Source: Bog-473 sp963791455
Lineage (GTDB): Bacteria; Actinomycetota; Acidimicrobiia; Acidimicrobiales; RAAP-2
Direction of reading: 5' to 3'
NCBI GenBank assembly: GCA_963791455.1
Contig: CAWBSM010000002.1
Location: 62,001 to 126,000, forward strand
Length of the DNA: 64,000 nt
Below are positions 36,027 to 43,757 of this stretch, piece after piece; the first letter of the stretch is position 1, and every line of letters begins with the position of its first letter. The notes under the pieces are model-generated. The model did not search any database, was not told the origin of the DNA, and was given only the letters and a program-made list of their open reading frames with translations. The position numbers and the translations under genes were made by a program.

Positions 36027-37661
36027 TCAGGCTTCCGGGTGCATGCCGCCAGGAGTCGTGGCCGACGCCGCCGGCGCCGTCGTCACACGAGACGGGGTCG
36101 CCGTCGGGGCGCCACTCAACCAGGTGCTCGGGTCCGACCCGAAACGCACCGAGAGGGCCCGGCGCGCCTCGATCGCATCGTCGAACGGCACGCGCTTCCC
36201 CGCGATCTCCTGATACGTCTCGTGGCCCTTGCCCGCCACGAGGACGACGTCCCCGGGACGGGCCGCGTCGAGGGCACGCCGGATCGCCACCCCGCGGTCG
36301 AGCTCGACCATGACGCGCGGGTTGTCCCGGCCTCCGGGGATCCCGCCCAACACCTCTTCGGTGATGGCGCGGGGATCCTCGTCGCGTGGATTGTCCGAGG
36401 TCACGTAGACCCGGTCGCTCAGGCGCGCCGCCACGCTTCCCATGACGGGCCGCTTGGCCCGGTCCCGGTTCCCGCCGCACCCGAAGACGCTCAACACCCG
36501 CCCGCCTGGCGCGAGCGTCCGAGCCTCACCGAGCGCCACTTCGAGCCCTGCGGGCGTGTGGGCGTAGTCGACGAGCACGGTGAACGGAGGGCGCTCCCGG
36601 CTGACCCCGCCCCCGTCACCGACCGTTCGCCCCTCCCCCGATGCAGGCGAAGGAGCGGGCGCGGCGATGATCTGCAGCCGTCCGGGGACCGGCGAGAGGT
36701 TGCCCATGGCTCGCGCGATCGCCTCGGGTCCGAGCTCGAACTCCTCGAGCGCGAGCGCCGCTTCCGCAGCCAGCAGGGCGTTGTCGACGTTGACGGCACC
36801 GGTGAGCGGGGTCGTGATCCGTTGGCCGCGCCACGTGAATTCGGTGTGGCCCGCCTGCAACACGATGTCGGTGGCATCCGCGTGACTGACGGCGACCGTC
36901 GGGATCCGAGTGCGTTCGAGCAGCCGCTGTCCCCACGGATCGTCCGCATAGACGACGCCGCGCAATGCATGGCTGGGCGTGAAGAGCATGGCCTTCGCCT
37001 CGAAGTACTGCTCCATCGTCCCGTGGTAATCGAGATGGTCGTGGCTGAGGTTCGTGAAGACGCCGACGTCGAAGTGGATGCCCTCCACCCGTGACTGGAC
37101 CAGGGCGTGGCTGGACACCTCCATGGCAACCGCGTGGCGAGCACCGTCTGCCTTTTGGCGATCGCGCACGCCCGCCAGGACCCGCTGGATCTCGGTGGCT
37201 TCCGGGGTCGTCCGAGCGCCCGAGAGCGTGCCCATGACGTTGGTGGGCCGACCGGCCGCGGAGAGGAGATCGCCGAGGAGCTGCGTCACGGTCGTCTTCC
37301 CATTGGTGCCCGTCACGCCGATCATCAGAAGATCGCGCGCCGGGTAGCCGTAGAAGGCGGCCGCCAGCCGGGCCATGACCGCGCGCATCGTGCCCCGAGC
37401 GATCCGGGTCTGTACCACCTCGTGTCCCAACAGGTCGGGGATGAAGTGCTCGCACAGCAGTCCCACCGCGCCCCGTTCGACCGCCTCGGCGGCGTGCACG
37501 TGGCCGTCACTGATGTGGCCCGGAACGCAGCAAAACAGGTCTCCGGGGACGACCCGACGGCTGTCGTGGGTGATGCCGCCCACCTCGACGCTGAAGGGGT
37601 CGCCGATCGACTCGATCACCTCAATGTCGTCGTAGAGAAGGTTCATGGGGACGGTTCGCAT
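36027..37661 (-). CDS. murE: UDP-MurNAc-L-Ala-D-Glu:meso-diaminopimelate ligase
   Basis: Adds the third peptide residue, 544 residues from the ATG at 37661. The P-loop is IGVTGTNGKTTVTQLLGDLL, the carbamylated-Lys region MEVSSHALVQSRVEGIHFD, the His/Asp site FTNLSHDHLDYHGTMEQYF, and the DNPR motif in YVTSDNPRDEDPRAI, which marks meso-DAP (not Lys) as substrate. A Pro/Gly/Ser insert of about 25 residues follows RLQIIAAPA. The start is unsettled: ATG 37646 and GTG 37694 are alternatives, the latter against a large hairpin. Confidence 0.94.
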   Translation of the reverse strand: MRTVPMNLLYDDIEVIESIGDPFSVEVGGITHDSRRVVPGDLFCCVPGHISDGHVHAAEAVERGAVGLLCEHFIPDLLGHEVVQTRIARGTMRAVMARLAAAFYGYPARDLLMIGVTGTNGKTTVTQLLGDLLSAAGRPTNVMGTLSGARTTPEATEIQRVLAGVRDRQKADGARHAVAMEVSSHALVQSRVEGIHFDVGVFTNLSHDHLDYHGTMEQYFEAKAMLFTPSHALRGVVYADDPWGQRLLERTRIPTVAVSHADATDIVLQAGHTEFTWRGQRITTPLTGAVNVDNALLAAEAALALEEFELGPEAIARAMGNLSPVPGRLQIIAAPAPSPASGEGRTVGDGGGVSRERPPFTVLVDYAHTPAGLEVALGEARTLAPGGRVLSVFGCGGNRDRAKRPVMGSVAARLSDRVYVTSDNPRDEDPRAITEEVLGGIPGGRDNPRVMVELDRGVAIRRALDAARPGDVVLVAGKGHETYQEIAGKRVPFDDAIEARRALSVRFGSDPSTWLSGAPTATPSRVTTAPAASATTPGGMHPEA

Positions 37662-37694
37662 GGTCGACCCGACAGCGTTGCATGCCTCAGGCAC

Positions 37695-37728
37695 CCCCGC
37701 ACCACCAACGCAATCGGTGTGTGCGGGG
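37695..37728 (-). terminator. Strong hairpin between ftsI and murE
   Basis: CCCCGCAC-CACC (37695-37706) pairs with GGTG-T-GTGCGGGG (37716-37728), giving a 12-bp stem with one bulge. It begins 3 nt after the ftsI stop. No U-run follows, so it could attenuate or protect the transcript inside the operon rather than end it. Confidence 0.5.
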
Positions 37729-37731
37729 ACA

Positions 37732-39768
37732 TCACGTGATGTCCTGGGCCTGGTCGGCCCCGCGGGGGGCCGCGCCCGGCGGGGTCGTGGTGGTCTGCGC
37801 CCCTGGGGTGGTGGGGATGTCGTAACGGTGCAGCGCGTAGCTCATGATCTGGGAGAACACCGGTGCCGCGACCGTGCCGCCGAAGATGGGCGTGGGCCGG
37901 TCGAGGACGACGACCATGGAGAGGGTGGGGTTGGCGGCGGGTGCGAAGCCGACGAACGACGCCATGTAGGCGCCGGTCACGTACGAATCCTTGCCCTGGG
38001 TGGGGATCTGGGCGGTCCCGGTCTTTCCGGCCACGGTGTATCCAGGGACGGCGGCGCTGGTCCCGGTGCCCTGGTTGACCACCTGCTGGAGCATGGAGTT
38101 CAGCTCGGTGTCGACCGAAGGCGAAATCACCGGGTGGGTGGCCGACGGTGCGGTCGGGGTCAGGGCGCCGGTCGGGCTCACCGTCGCCTGCACCAGCTTG
38201 GGTGCTACGAAGACGCCGCCGTTGGCGACGGCGTTGTACGCATCGAGCATTTGGAGGGCGCTCACCGCGTCCACCTGCCCGATCGGCAGCGACACATAGT
38301 CGGTCGGCTCCCACTGGGCCGCCGTTGCCAGCAGTCCGGACGACTCTCCAGGGAAGCTCAATCCGGTCGGCTGTCCGAAGCCCAGGGCTTTGACCTGGTT
38401 GAGCAGGCGCTGCTCCCCGACGCCCTGCGCGATCTCCGACGTTCCGATATTGGAGGACTGCGCCAGGATCTGCGTGGCCGACAGCGTTTCTGTGGGGTGG
38501 GGCTCGGCGTCGTGGAAGGTGGATCCGTCCAGCTTGAGCTGGTCGGGAACGGTGAAGACGGAGCTGGGGTTGATCAGACCTTCCTGCAGCGCGGCCGAGA
38601 AGGTGACCAGCTTGAACACCGAGCCTGGCTCGTAGAGCTGACTGACCGCGAGGTTGCCGGGAGCCTCGTCGACGGCGTCGTGCGGCCCGATCGGCACGAC
38701 CCCTCCTGGTGGGGCAGCGGTCGCGGCCGCTGCAGGGAGTGGGGTGGGGTGGGTGGCGACGAGATTGGCCATGGAGAGGATCTGGCCGGTCTTGACGTCC
38801 ATCACCACAGCGGTGCCGCTCACCGCGTCGGAAGACTCGATCGCCTTGGCCAGCGCCTGCTCCGATTCGTATTGGAGCTGGGTGTCGAGCGTGAGCTCGA
38901 TGCCCGTCCCCGGTGCCGTGGCGACCTCGTTCGCCACCGGCGACTGGGGCAGCGCCACGCCCGCCGGTGACTCCATGATCGTCTCCCGACCGTCAGTTCC
39001 CGCCAACAGCCGGTTGACCCCGAACTCGAGTCCGGCGGCGCCGCGTCCGGACGCGTTGGTGAACCCGACGACTGGGGCCGCAAGATTCCCGTTGGGCACG
39101 TAGCGCTTGGAATCGGCGATCAGGCTGATACCGGGGAAGGCGTCAGCGCTGATGGTCTGGCCGGTGGACCGGGAGAGCTGGCGGGCCAGCACCACGTACC
39201 CCGACCGCCGGTGCAGCTGCGCGGCGAGAGTCGTGGCCGGGGTGTGAAGGATCGGCGACAGCGCGAGCGCGGTCTGCACCGGGTGCGCCACCTGGAAGTC
39301 GTCGGCGACGACGTCGTCTGTCGGCACCGACAGGGCGAGCGGCGACCCGTCCCGGGCGTAGATCCCTCCCCGCAGCGCCGGGAGCGACACAGAGATCGAG
39401 GACTCCCCCCGTGCGGCCGCCTCGTAGGCGCCGGCGTGCAGAACCTGCACATCGACGAGCCGCCCGACCAGGACCAACACCGCCACGATGAGCACGAGAC
39501 GGACGAGGCGGATCCGGCGGTGGAAGGTGCCGCTGGCCCAGCCGCGGCGGGAGCGGGACAGGGGGAGTCGTACGACCTTCGCCGGCGGCCGGTGCGGGTG
39601 CGCCTGCGGGCGCGCCTGCGGGCGCGGGCGCGGGCGCGGGGTCGTGGTCGCCGGCCGCGCCGGCCGCGCCGGTCGTTGCTGCGTCCTCGACGAGCCGGCT
39701 CTCGTGGTGCTCTGAGGCCTGGAACCGGCGCGCGCGCGGTGAAGCTCGTGTCGAGTGGTGACGCTCAT
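37732..39768 (-). CDS. ftsI: Septal penicillin-binding protein (class B transpeptidase)
   Basis: 678 residues. The cytoplasmic head is basic and Pro/Arg-rich (a PRPRPQARPQ-type stretch encoded by GGGCGC repeats). The single transmembrane helix is LVRLVLIVAVLVLVGRLVDV. The transpeptidase has the catalytic Ser-x-x-Lys in YEPGSVFKLVTF near residue 385, SSN in LAQSSNIGTSEIA and KTG in VAGKTGTAQIPTQG. A PBP dimerisation domain precedes it. No PASTA repeat is visible at the C-terminus. It starts at ATG 39768 in an ATGA overlap with the ftsL-like gene. Confidence 0.94.
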   Translation of the reverse strand: MSVTTRHELHRARAGSRPQSTTRAGSSRTQQRPARPARPATTTPRPRPRPQARPQAHPHRPPAKVVRLPLSRSRRGWASGTFHRRIRLVRLVLIVAVLVLVGRLVDVQVLHAGAYEAAARGESSISVSLPALRGGIYARDGSPLALSVPTDDVVADDFQVAHPVQTALALSPILHTPATTLAAQLHRRSGYVVLARQLSRSTGQTISADAFPGISLIADSKRYVPNGNLAAPVVGFTNASGRGAAGLEFGVNRLLAGTDGRETIMESPAGVALPQSPVANEVATAPGTGIELTLDTQLQYESEQALAKAIESSDAVSGTAVVMDVKTGQILSMANLVATHPTPLPAAAATAAPPGGVVPIGPHDAVDEAPGNLAVSQLYEPGSVFKLVTFSAALQEGLINPSSVFTVPDQLKLDGSTFHDAEPHPTETLSATQILAQSSNIGTSEIAQGVGEQRLLNQVKALGFGQPTGLSFPGESSGLLATAAQWEPTDYVSLPIGQVDAVSALQMLDAYNAVANGGVFVAPKLVQATVSPTGALTPTAPSATHPVISPSVDTELNSMLQQVVNQGTGTSAAVPGYTVAGKTGTAQIPTQGKDSYVTGAYMASFVGFAPAANPTLSMVVVLDRPTPIFGGTVAAPVFSQIMSYALHRYDIPTTPGAQTTTTPPGAAPRGADQAQDIT

Positions 39769-40295
39769 GGGGTCGACGTTGCAGTCGTCGTCGTCACCGG
39801 CGGCGCCGCAGGCGCAGGCGTCACCTTCGGGGTGGGCACCGGAACCGACAACGAGACGTAGGGCAGCTCCACGACATTGGCTGGCCTGACCATGTGCAAC
39901 TGCCCCGACGCGGCCGCGACGATGCGCGATGGCGTCTCGAGCTGGGCGACAGCGAGCTCTTTCTGGCGGTGCGCGCTCTGCTCGAGCGCGAGCTTGTGTT
40001 GGAGCGCGGAGAGCCTCACCTGCCCATTGGCCAGGAGCGCCTGTCCGAAGACGACCACCAGCAAGGCGGCTACCACCATCGAGACGGAGATGATGGTGAG
40101 TAGCCGCCCGCCGGCGAGGGGTGCACGAGTCGGCCAAGGAGTAGATCGCGTTCGGGAACGTCCGGGGATGAGGCGTAGCGGCGGTCGACGGGTCGCCGGC
40201 GTCGCGGCATCACGGCCCCAGCGACGTGACGGGCTCGATCCGACACCGGCGGAATGCCGGCGCGGCGCCGCGGTGGCAGCAGAGGAAGCCGCCAT
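39765..40295 (-). CDS. ftsL: FtsL-like septum protein
   Basis: 176 residues with no strong sequence family but the right shape and place. A basic cytosolic head is followed by one transmembrane helix (LLTIISVSMVVAALLVVVFG), then a leucine-zipper-like coiled coil (LSALQHKLALEQSAHRQKEL) and a short Pro/Thr-rich periplasmic tail. It lies between rsmH and ftsI, touching both (TGATG and ATGA), where ftsL always sits. FtsL proteins are poorly conserved, so the call is positional and structural. Confidence 0.8.
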   Translation of the reverse strand: MAASSAATAAPRRHSAGVGSSPSRRWGRDAATPATRRPPLRLIPGRSRTRSTPWPTRAPLAGGRLLTIISVSMVVAALLVVVFGQALLANGQVRLSALQHKLALEQSAHRQKELAVAQLETPSRIVAAASGQLHMVRPANVVELPYVSLSVPVPTPKVTPAPAAPPVTTTTATSTP

Positions 40296-41272
40296 CAGGT
40301 CCTGTCGCCGCCGGCTTCAGCTTGCCCGTCCGATTCCGACTCCAGTTCCGTCCGGACGATCGCACGGAGCCGGGCACTCTCGGCCCGTGGGTTGGCGGCG
40401 ATCTCCGACGGCGAGGGCTTGCGGGCACCGCGGAAGACCAGCCGATGCCGGGCGACGGCACCACACACGCACGGCAGGCCCGCCGGGCAGATGCACCCGC
40501 CCGAGACGGCCTCGGCGAACGCCTGCTTGGTGAGACGGTCCTCGCCCGAGTGGTAACTGATCACTGCACACACGCCGCCAACCGCCAGATGGGACAGGGC
40601 GACCGGCAGCGCCCGGCCGAGTTGACCCAACTCGTCATTGACCTCTATCCGAAGGGCCTGGAACACGCGACGCGCCGGATGGCCCTTGCGTCGGACCGCC
40701 GCAGGCACCGCCGACGCCACGACTTCGGCCAGCTCCCTCGTCGAGGTGAGTGGCCGGGACTCCACGACCGCGCGGGCGATGCGCCCCGACAGTCGCCCCT
40801 CTCCGTTCTCTCGGAACAGCGAGGCCAGAGACTCCTCGGGAAGACCGTTCACCAGGTCGGCCGCCGTCAAGCCCGTGGACGGGTCCATCCGCATGTCGAG
40901 CGGTCCGTCCGCGCGAAAAGAGAAGCCCCTCTCCACCCGGTCGAGCTGGGGTGAACTGACACCGAGGTCGAAGAGAACGCCCGAGAGAGGTCCGAACCCG
41001 GGGGCTGAGACGATCTCCTCCAGTGACGAGAAGGGCCCTCGGTCGAGCGAGACCCGGTCCCCAAAAGCGGACAAGCGGACCTGCGCCGCCTCGAGTGCCT
41101 CCGGATCACGGTCAAGGCCGACGACGCGCTGCTCCGGATACGCCTCCAGCAGCGCCGCCGCATGCCCTCCCCCGCCGACGGTGGCGTCGACCACCACGCC
41201 GAGAGGAGATGATGCGAAGAGCGAGACCACCTCGTCGCGGAGTACGGGGATGTGTTCGAACGAGTGGGCCAT
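40295..41272 (-). CDS. rsmH: 16S rRNA (cytosine1402-N4)-methyltransferase
   Basis: 325 residues from ATG 41272 (MAHSFEHIPVLRDEVVSLF). SAM-binding is in VVDATVGGGGHAAALLEA and VVGLDRDPEALEAA. The family signatures are GVLFDLGVSSPQLDRVERGF, ADLVNGLPEESLASLFRENG, HPARRVFQALRIEVNDEL and CAVISYHSGEDRLTKQAF. It methylates C1402 in the ribosomal P site. It follows mraZ after a 260-bp purine-rich leader. Confidence 0.96.
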   Translation of the reverse strand: MAHSFEHIPVLRDEVVSLFASSPLGVVVDATVGGGGHAAALLEAYPEQRVVGLDRDPEALEAAQVRLSAFGDRVSLDRGPFSSLEEIVSAPGFGPLSGVLFDLGVSSPQLDRVERGFSFRADGPLDMRMDPSTGLTAADLVNGLPEESLASLFRENGEGRLSGRIARAVVESRPLTSTRELAEVVASAVPAAVRRKGHPARRVFQALRIEVNDELGQLGRALPVALSHLAVGGVCAVISYHSGEDRLTKQAFAEAVSGGCICPAGLPCVCGAVARHRLVFRGARKPSPSEIAANPRAESARLRAIVRTELESESDGQAEAGGDRT

Positions 41273-41532
41273 CTGCAGCCCCCCGGCCGGTGGGTCGAGA
41301 GGGAGATGGAGATCCGAACGACCAGCTAGAGGGTGGGTGGAGTGGCCTTCCAGCGCGCCGGTCGAGGAGCTGCACATGGTCCAGTGCGTTCCGTGGGTCG
41401 TCTTCGTCGTGGTCCTGTCTTTGGTCTTCTTGGTCCTTCCTTTCGTCCTCTGGCCTTTCTTCTGGCCTTTCGTCGTCTGGCTGGTCCTGTCGGTCGTCGT
41501 GGCGCTGGCCGCCTGATCTGCCCCAGCCGCCC
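41273..41532. other. Purine-rich rsmH leader with an antisense small ORF
   Basis: Between mraZ and rsmH the leftward strand is very rich in G and A (repeats of GAAAGGCCAGA type at about 41440-41475). On the + strand the same DNA could encode a 46-residue, almost entirely hydrophobic peptide from ATG 41376, MVQCVPWVVFVVVLSLVFLV at its start, with GAGGAG 8 nt upstream. The hydrophobicity follows from the pyrimidine bias, so the peptide may be chance. Confidence 0.3.
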
Positions 41533-41955
41533 CTAGTCCTCGTCGTCCCCGAGAAGCCAGCCCTCCTCGGGCAACACCCGTTCGGCCCAGGCCGTGGGGT
41601 GCCACAGCTCGACCCGGTCGATGGCGCCGTGCACGAGCACTTCGGCCTCCAGCTGAGCGAACGCCCGCAGGTGTGCCGGGATCGGCATACGACCCTGCCG
41701 ATCGATTTCCACCTCGGCCGAGTTGGAGGCCCATATACGCGCCCGGTTGCGGTCTGCCGATCGCCCCGACACCGACTTCTCCTGCATGGTCTCCATCTGA
41801 CGCTCGAACTCCCCTGGCGTCCACAACGCCAGGCAACCCTCGGTGTTCTGGGTCAGGTAGCCACCTCGCTCGAACTGGCCGCGGAACTTCACGGGCAGGA
41901 TGACCCTGCCCTTCGTGTCGAGCGAGTGCTCGTACCTCCCGACGAATCCTGCCAC
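41533..41955 (-). CDS. mraZ: Transcriptional regulator MraZ
   Basis: 140 residues in two AbrB-like swapped-hairpin halves: FVGRYEHSLDTKGRVILPVK and the second DRQGRMPIPAHLRAFAQLEA, each with the DxKGR/DxQGR loop. MraZ forms ring-shaped oligomers and represses the dcw cluster. The start is a GTG with GGGAGA 8 nt upstream. Its own operator is visible just upstream. Confidence 0.96.
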   Translation of the reverse strand: MAGFVGRYEHSLDTKGRVILPVKFRGQFERGGYLTQNTEGCLALWTPGEFERQMETMQEKSVSGRSADRNRARIWASNSAEVEIDRQGRMPIPAHLRAFAQLEAEVLVHGAIDRVELWHPTAWAERVLPEEGWLLGDDED

Positions 41956-42008
41956 CAGCCGTATCTCCCACGTCGCTCCCTGGCCTGCGTCCTCTGACGC
42001 CCCCTCAC

Positions 42009-42055
42009 ACCACTTCGCACCACTCTACGCCCTTTTCTACCACTGCACAACCACC
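42009..42055 (-). promoter_or_regulatory. mraZ promoter with MraZ-box array
   Basis: Reading leftward, AGTGGT occurs at 42044-42039, 42024-42019 and 42014-42009, with GGTGGT at 42055-42050. The last three are spaced by exactly 20 and 10 nt, the helical phasing MraZ rings use. The promoter is TTGTGC (42050-42045), 17-bp spacer, TAGAGT (42027-42022), overlapped by the boxes. The start codon is 54 nt downstream of the last box. Confidence 0.7.
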
Positions 42056-42210
42056 TTGAGCCCCTTACGACCCAAGCGTCCCCCCCGCCCGCGCTGGCAT
42101 GCACCTGCGCCCCACGTGGTGCCCTCCCAGCGCCGCGGACCGGGTGCGGCGGCTGGTCCCGGGCCGTCGGCCCAGGGCGACGCCGAGAGGCTGAGTCATC
42201 CGCGGGCCCT

Positions 42211-42234
42211 GCCGTCGCCGTCGCCGTCGCCGTC
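42211..42234 (+). repeat. Hexanucleotide tandem repeat (GCCGTC)4
   Basis: Four perfect copies of GCCGTC lie between the lipoate-ligase-like stop and the mraZ operator. It is a simple repeat without evident function. Confidence 0.7.
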
Positions 42235-42249
42235 AGGCGACATCGACGG

Positions 42250-42915
42250 CTAGGCGAATGAAGGGAAGGTGCCGAGCAGCAGGTCTCGCACCCGACCGAG
42301 GTCGGTTACCGGCTCGAGATCCGCGAGGCCGACCGCGACGGAGACGAGGTCGCGGCTCATGTCCTTCCGGACGTGTGCGTCCACGTCGAGCAATTCGAGC
42401 AGCGGCTCCGGGTTCCACCGCACGTACGCGCACGAGGAGAACAGGGCGCCCTCGCGGGCCCGCCATTGCGACAGGCCCACCACCTTGCGCACCCCGTGGA
42501 ACACCTCGCCAGGCCCGCGACCCGCGAAGCAGACCAATTCGCCGAGCTCTCCCGGTGCGGCCCGACCCGCGTGGACCGAGAGACCGGTCAGGCCAAGGCG
42601 CACCAACGCGCCCATCCACCACGCCCCGACCCATTCGGCTGCCGCGGACACGTCGTGCGACCACAGCGGGTCATCCCTCGGCACCCAAGCGTCCATCCAC
42701 AACTGGGCCCCGCGCTCGAGGTAGACCGCCCCTCCCCCGCCGCGCCGCCGCGCCAGTTCGATGTCGCGTCGGCGCACGGCGGGCCCGTCGACAAGGTCCG
42801 TCGGCTGCGTGCTGCCGAGAACGAGCACTGGCCGTCCCACTTCGCGCGCCAGGGCGACCCGTTCAGGCTCCGAACGGAAGGGCTCGACGTCGAAGAGGGA
42901 CCGTGACGGGAGCAA
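42250..42915 (-). CDS. Lipoate/biotin protein ligase A-B family protein
   Basis: About 221 residues of the LplA/BirA catalytic fold. RRDIELARRRGGGGAVYLER matches the RRxSGGGxVxH-type substrate loop, and FHGVRKVVGLSQWRAREGAL carries the Lys of the GxKxxGxAQ motif. It would attach or transfer lipoyl or octanoyl groups to E2/GcvH proteins. The usual His after the Gly-rich loop is replaced by Tyr-Leu, so specificity is open. No ATG/GTG fits the start; TTG at 42915, 2 nt after the upstream stop, or CTG at 42921 are the candidates. Confidence 0.75.
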   Translation of the reverse strand: MLPSRSLFDVEPFRSEPERVALAREVGRPVLVLGSTQPTDLVDGPAVRRRDIELARRRGGGGAVYLERGAQLWMDAWVPRDDPLWSHDVSAAAEWVGAWWMGALVRLGLTGLSVHAGRAAPGELGELVCFAGRGPGEVFHGVRKVVGLSQWRAREGALFSSCAYVRWNPEPLLELLDVDAHVRKDMSRDLVSVAVGLADLEPVTDLGRVRDLLLGTFPSFA

Positions 42916-42917
42916 CC

Positions 42918-43424
42918 TCAGGAGGCCGCGGCGAGATACGGCGCCCACAACGGGTCGACATCCGACAGATGCCGCAATCGCCACAGATGCCCGTCGGGTG
43001 GTGCGGGCTTGATCCGCAGTGTCCACCCCAACTCGGAGAGCAACTGGTCAGCCTTGACCAAGTTGTCGCGCTTGCAGGCGGCGACGACGTTGAACCAGTC
43101 GTGGGTGCCCCCCCGGCTGCGCGGGATCACATGGTCGATCGTGTCCGCCGGCTGTGAGCAATACACGCACAGGCCGCCGTCGCGCCGCAGGACGGAACGC
43201 CGGGTGACGGGCGGCGTGCGAGCCCAGCGCGGAATGCGCACCATGTGCGAGAGCCGCACGATCGACGGTACCTCGATCTCGAGCCTTGCCGAGTGGAAGA
43301 CCTTGCAATCCTCACGGACTGCCACGGCTTCGGCTCGGCCCGCGAGCACGAGAACGACGGCACGTCGATCCGACACGAGGGCAAGCGGCTCGTAGGTCGC
43401 ATTGAGGAGGAGCACCCGCTCCAT
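42918..43424 (-). CDS. HNH endonuclease
   Basis: 168 residues. It begins MERVLLLNATYEPLALVSDR, the conserved head of a widespread actinobacterial HNH family, then FRRDGGLC-like SVLRRDGGLCVYCSQPADTI with the zinc Cys pair, DHVIPRSRGGTHDWFNVVAA with the catalytic His/Asn, and CKRDNLVKADQLLSELGW with the second zinc ligands. The role is unknown; it is chromosomal and single, not a homing element by context. It is followed directly by the lipoate-ligase-like gene. Confidence 0.9.
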   Translation of the reverse strand: MERVLLLNATYEPLALVSDRRAVVLVLAGRAEAVAVREDCKVFHSARLEIEVPSIVRLSHMVRIPRWARTPPVTRRSVLRRDGGLCVYCSQPADTIDHVIPRSRGGTHDWFNVVAACKRDNLVKADQLLSELGWTLRIKPAPPDGHLWRLRHLSDVDPLWAPYLAAAS

Positions 43425-43436
43425 ACCCCAGAGAGG

Positions 43437-43757
43437 CTATCCGCGGCAGGGCCGCGTCCTCTTACACCAGCGCAGGAAGGACACGACATCCGAGGGCGCC
43501 AGCGCAGCGTTCTCACCGTCCCCGCCGTACGCGGTGACGAGCCGAAACCGCCAGTACGCGTCCCCGGGCAGTGGCACGAACGGTGCCCGGTGCCACCACC
43601 CTCGCCGCGCCATCCGGCGCACCGCGCCCAACGAAGCGCCCCACAGCCCGGGATGGGGCAGGACCGCACGCGCCACCACCGCCGCATCCCGAGCCCATCG
43701 CGTCCCGGCCTCTTGACCCAGGCGTCTCGGCGACGCATTCGGCGCGCTCCCACTCAC
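43437..43757 (-). CDS. Small conserved actinobacterial protein, unknown function
   Basis: 106 residues from a GTG that overlaps the ROK gene stop (GTGA). RDAAVVARAVLPHPGLWGAS and APFVPLPGDAYWRFRLVTAY are well patterned. The end DVVSFLRWCKRTRPCRG resembles a small family usually annotated as hypothetical. The translational coupling to ROK and the downstream HNH gene 12 bp away suggest one transcript. Confidence 0.75.
   Translation of the reverse strand: MSGSAPNASPRRLGQEAGTRWARDAAVVARAVLPHPGLWGASLGAVRRMARRGWWHRAPFVPLPGDAYWRFRLVTAYGGDGENAALAPSDVVSFLRWCKRTRPCRG

Noticed and set aside
39580..39670. GGGCGC repeats as a CRISPR-like or functional array
   Set aside because: They are short, without spacers, and encode the Pro/Arg cytoplasmic head of FtsI.
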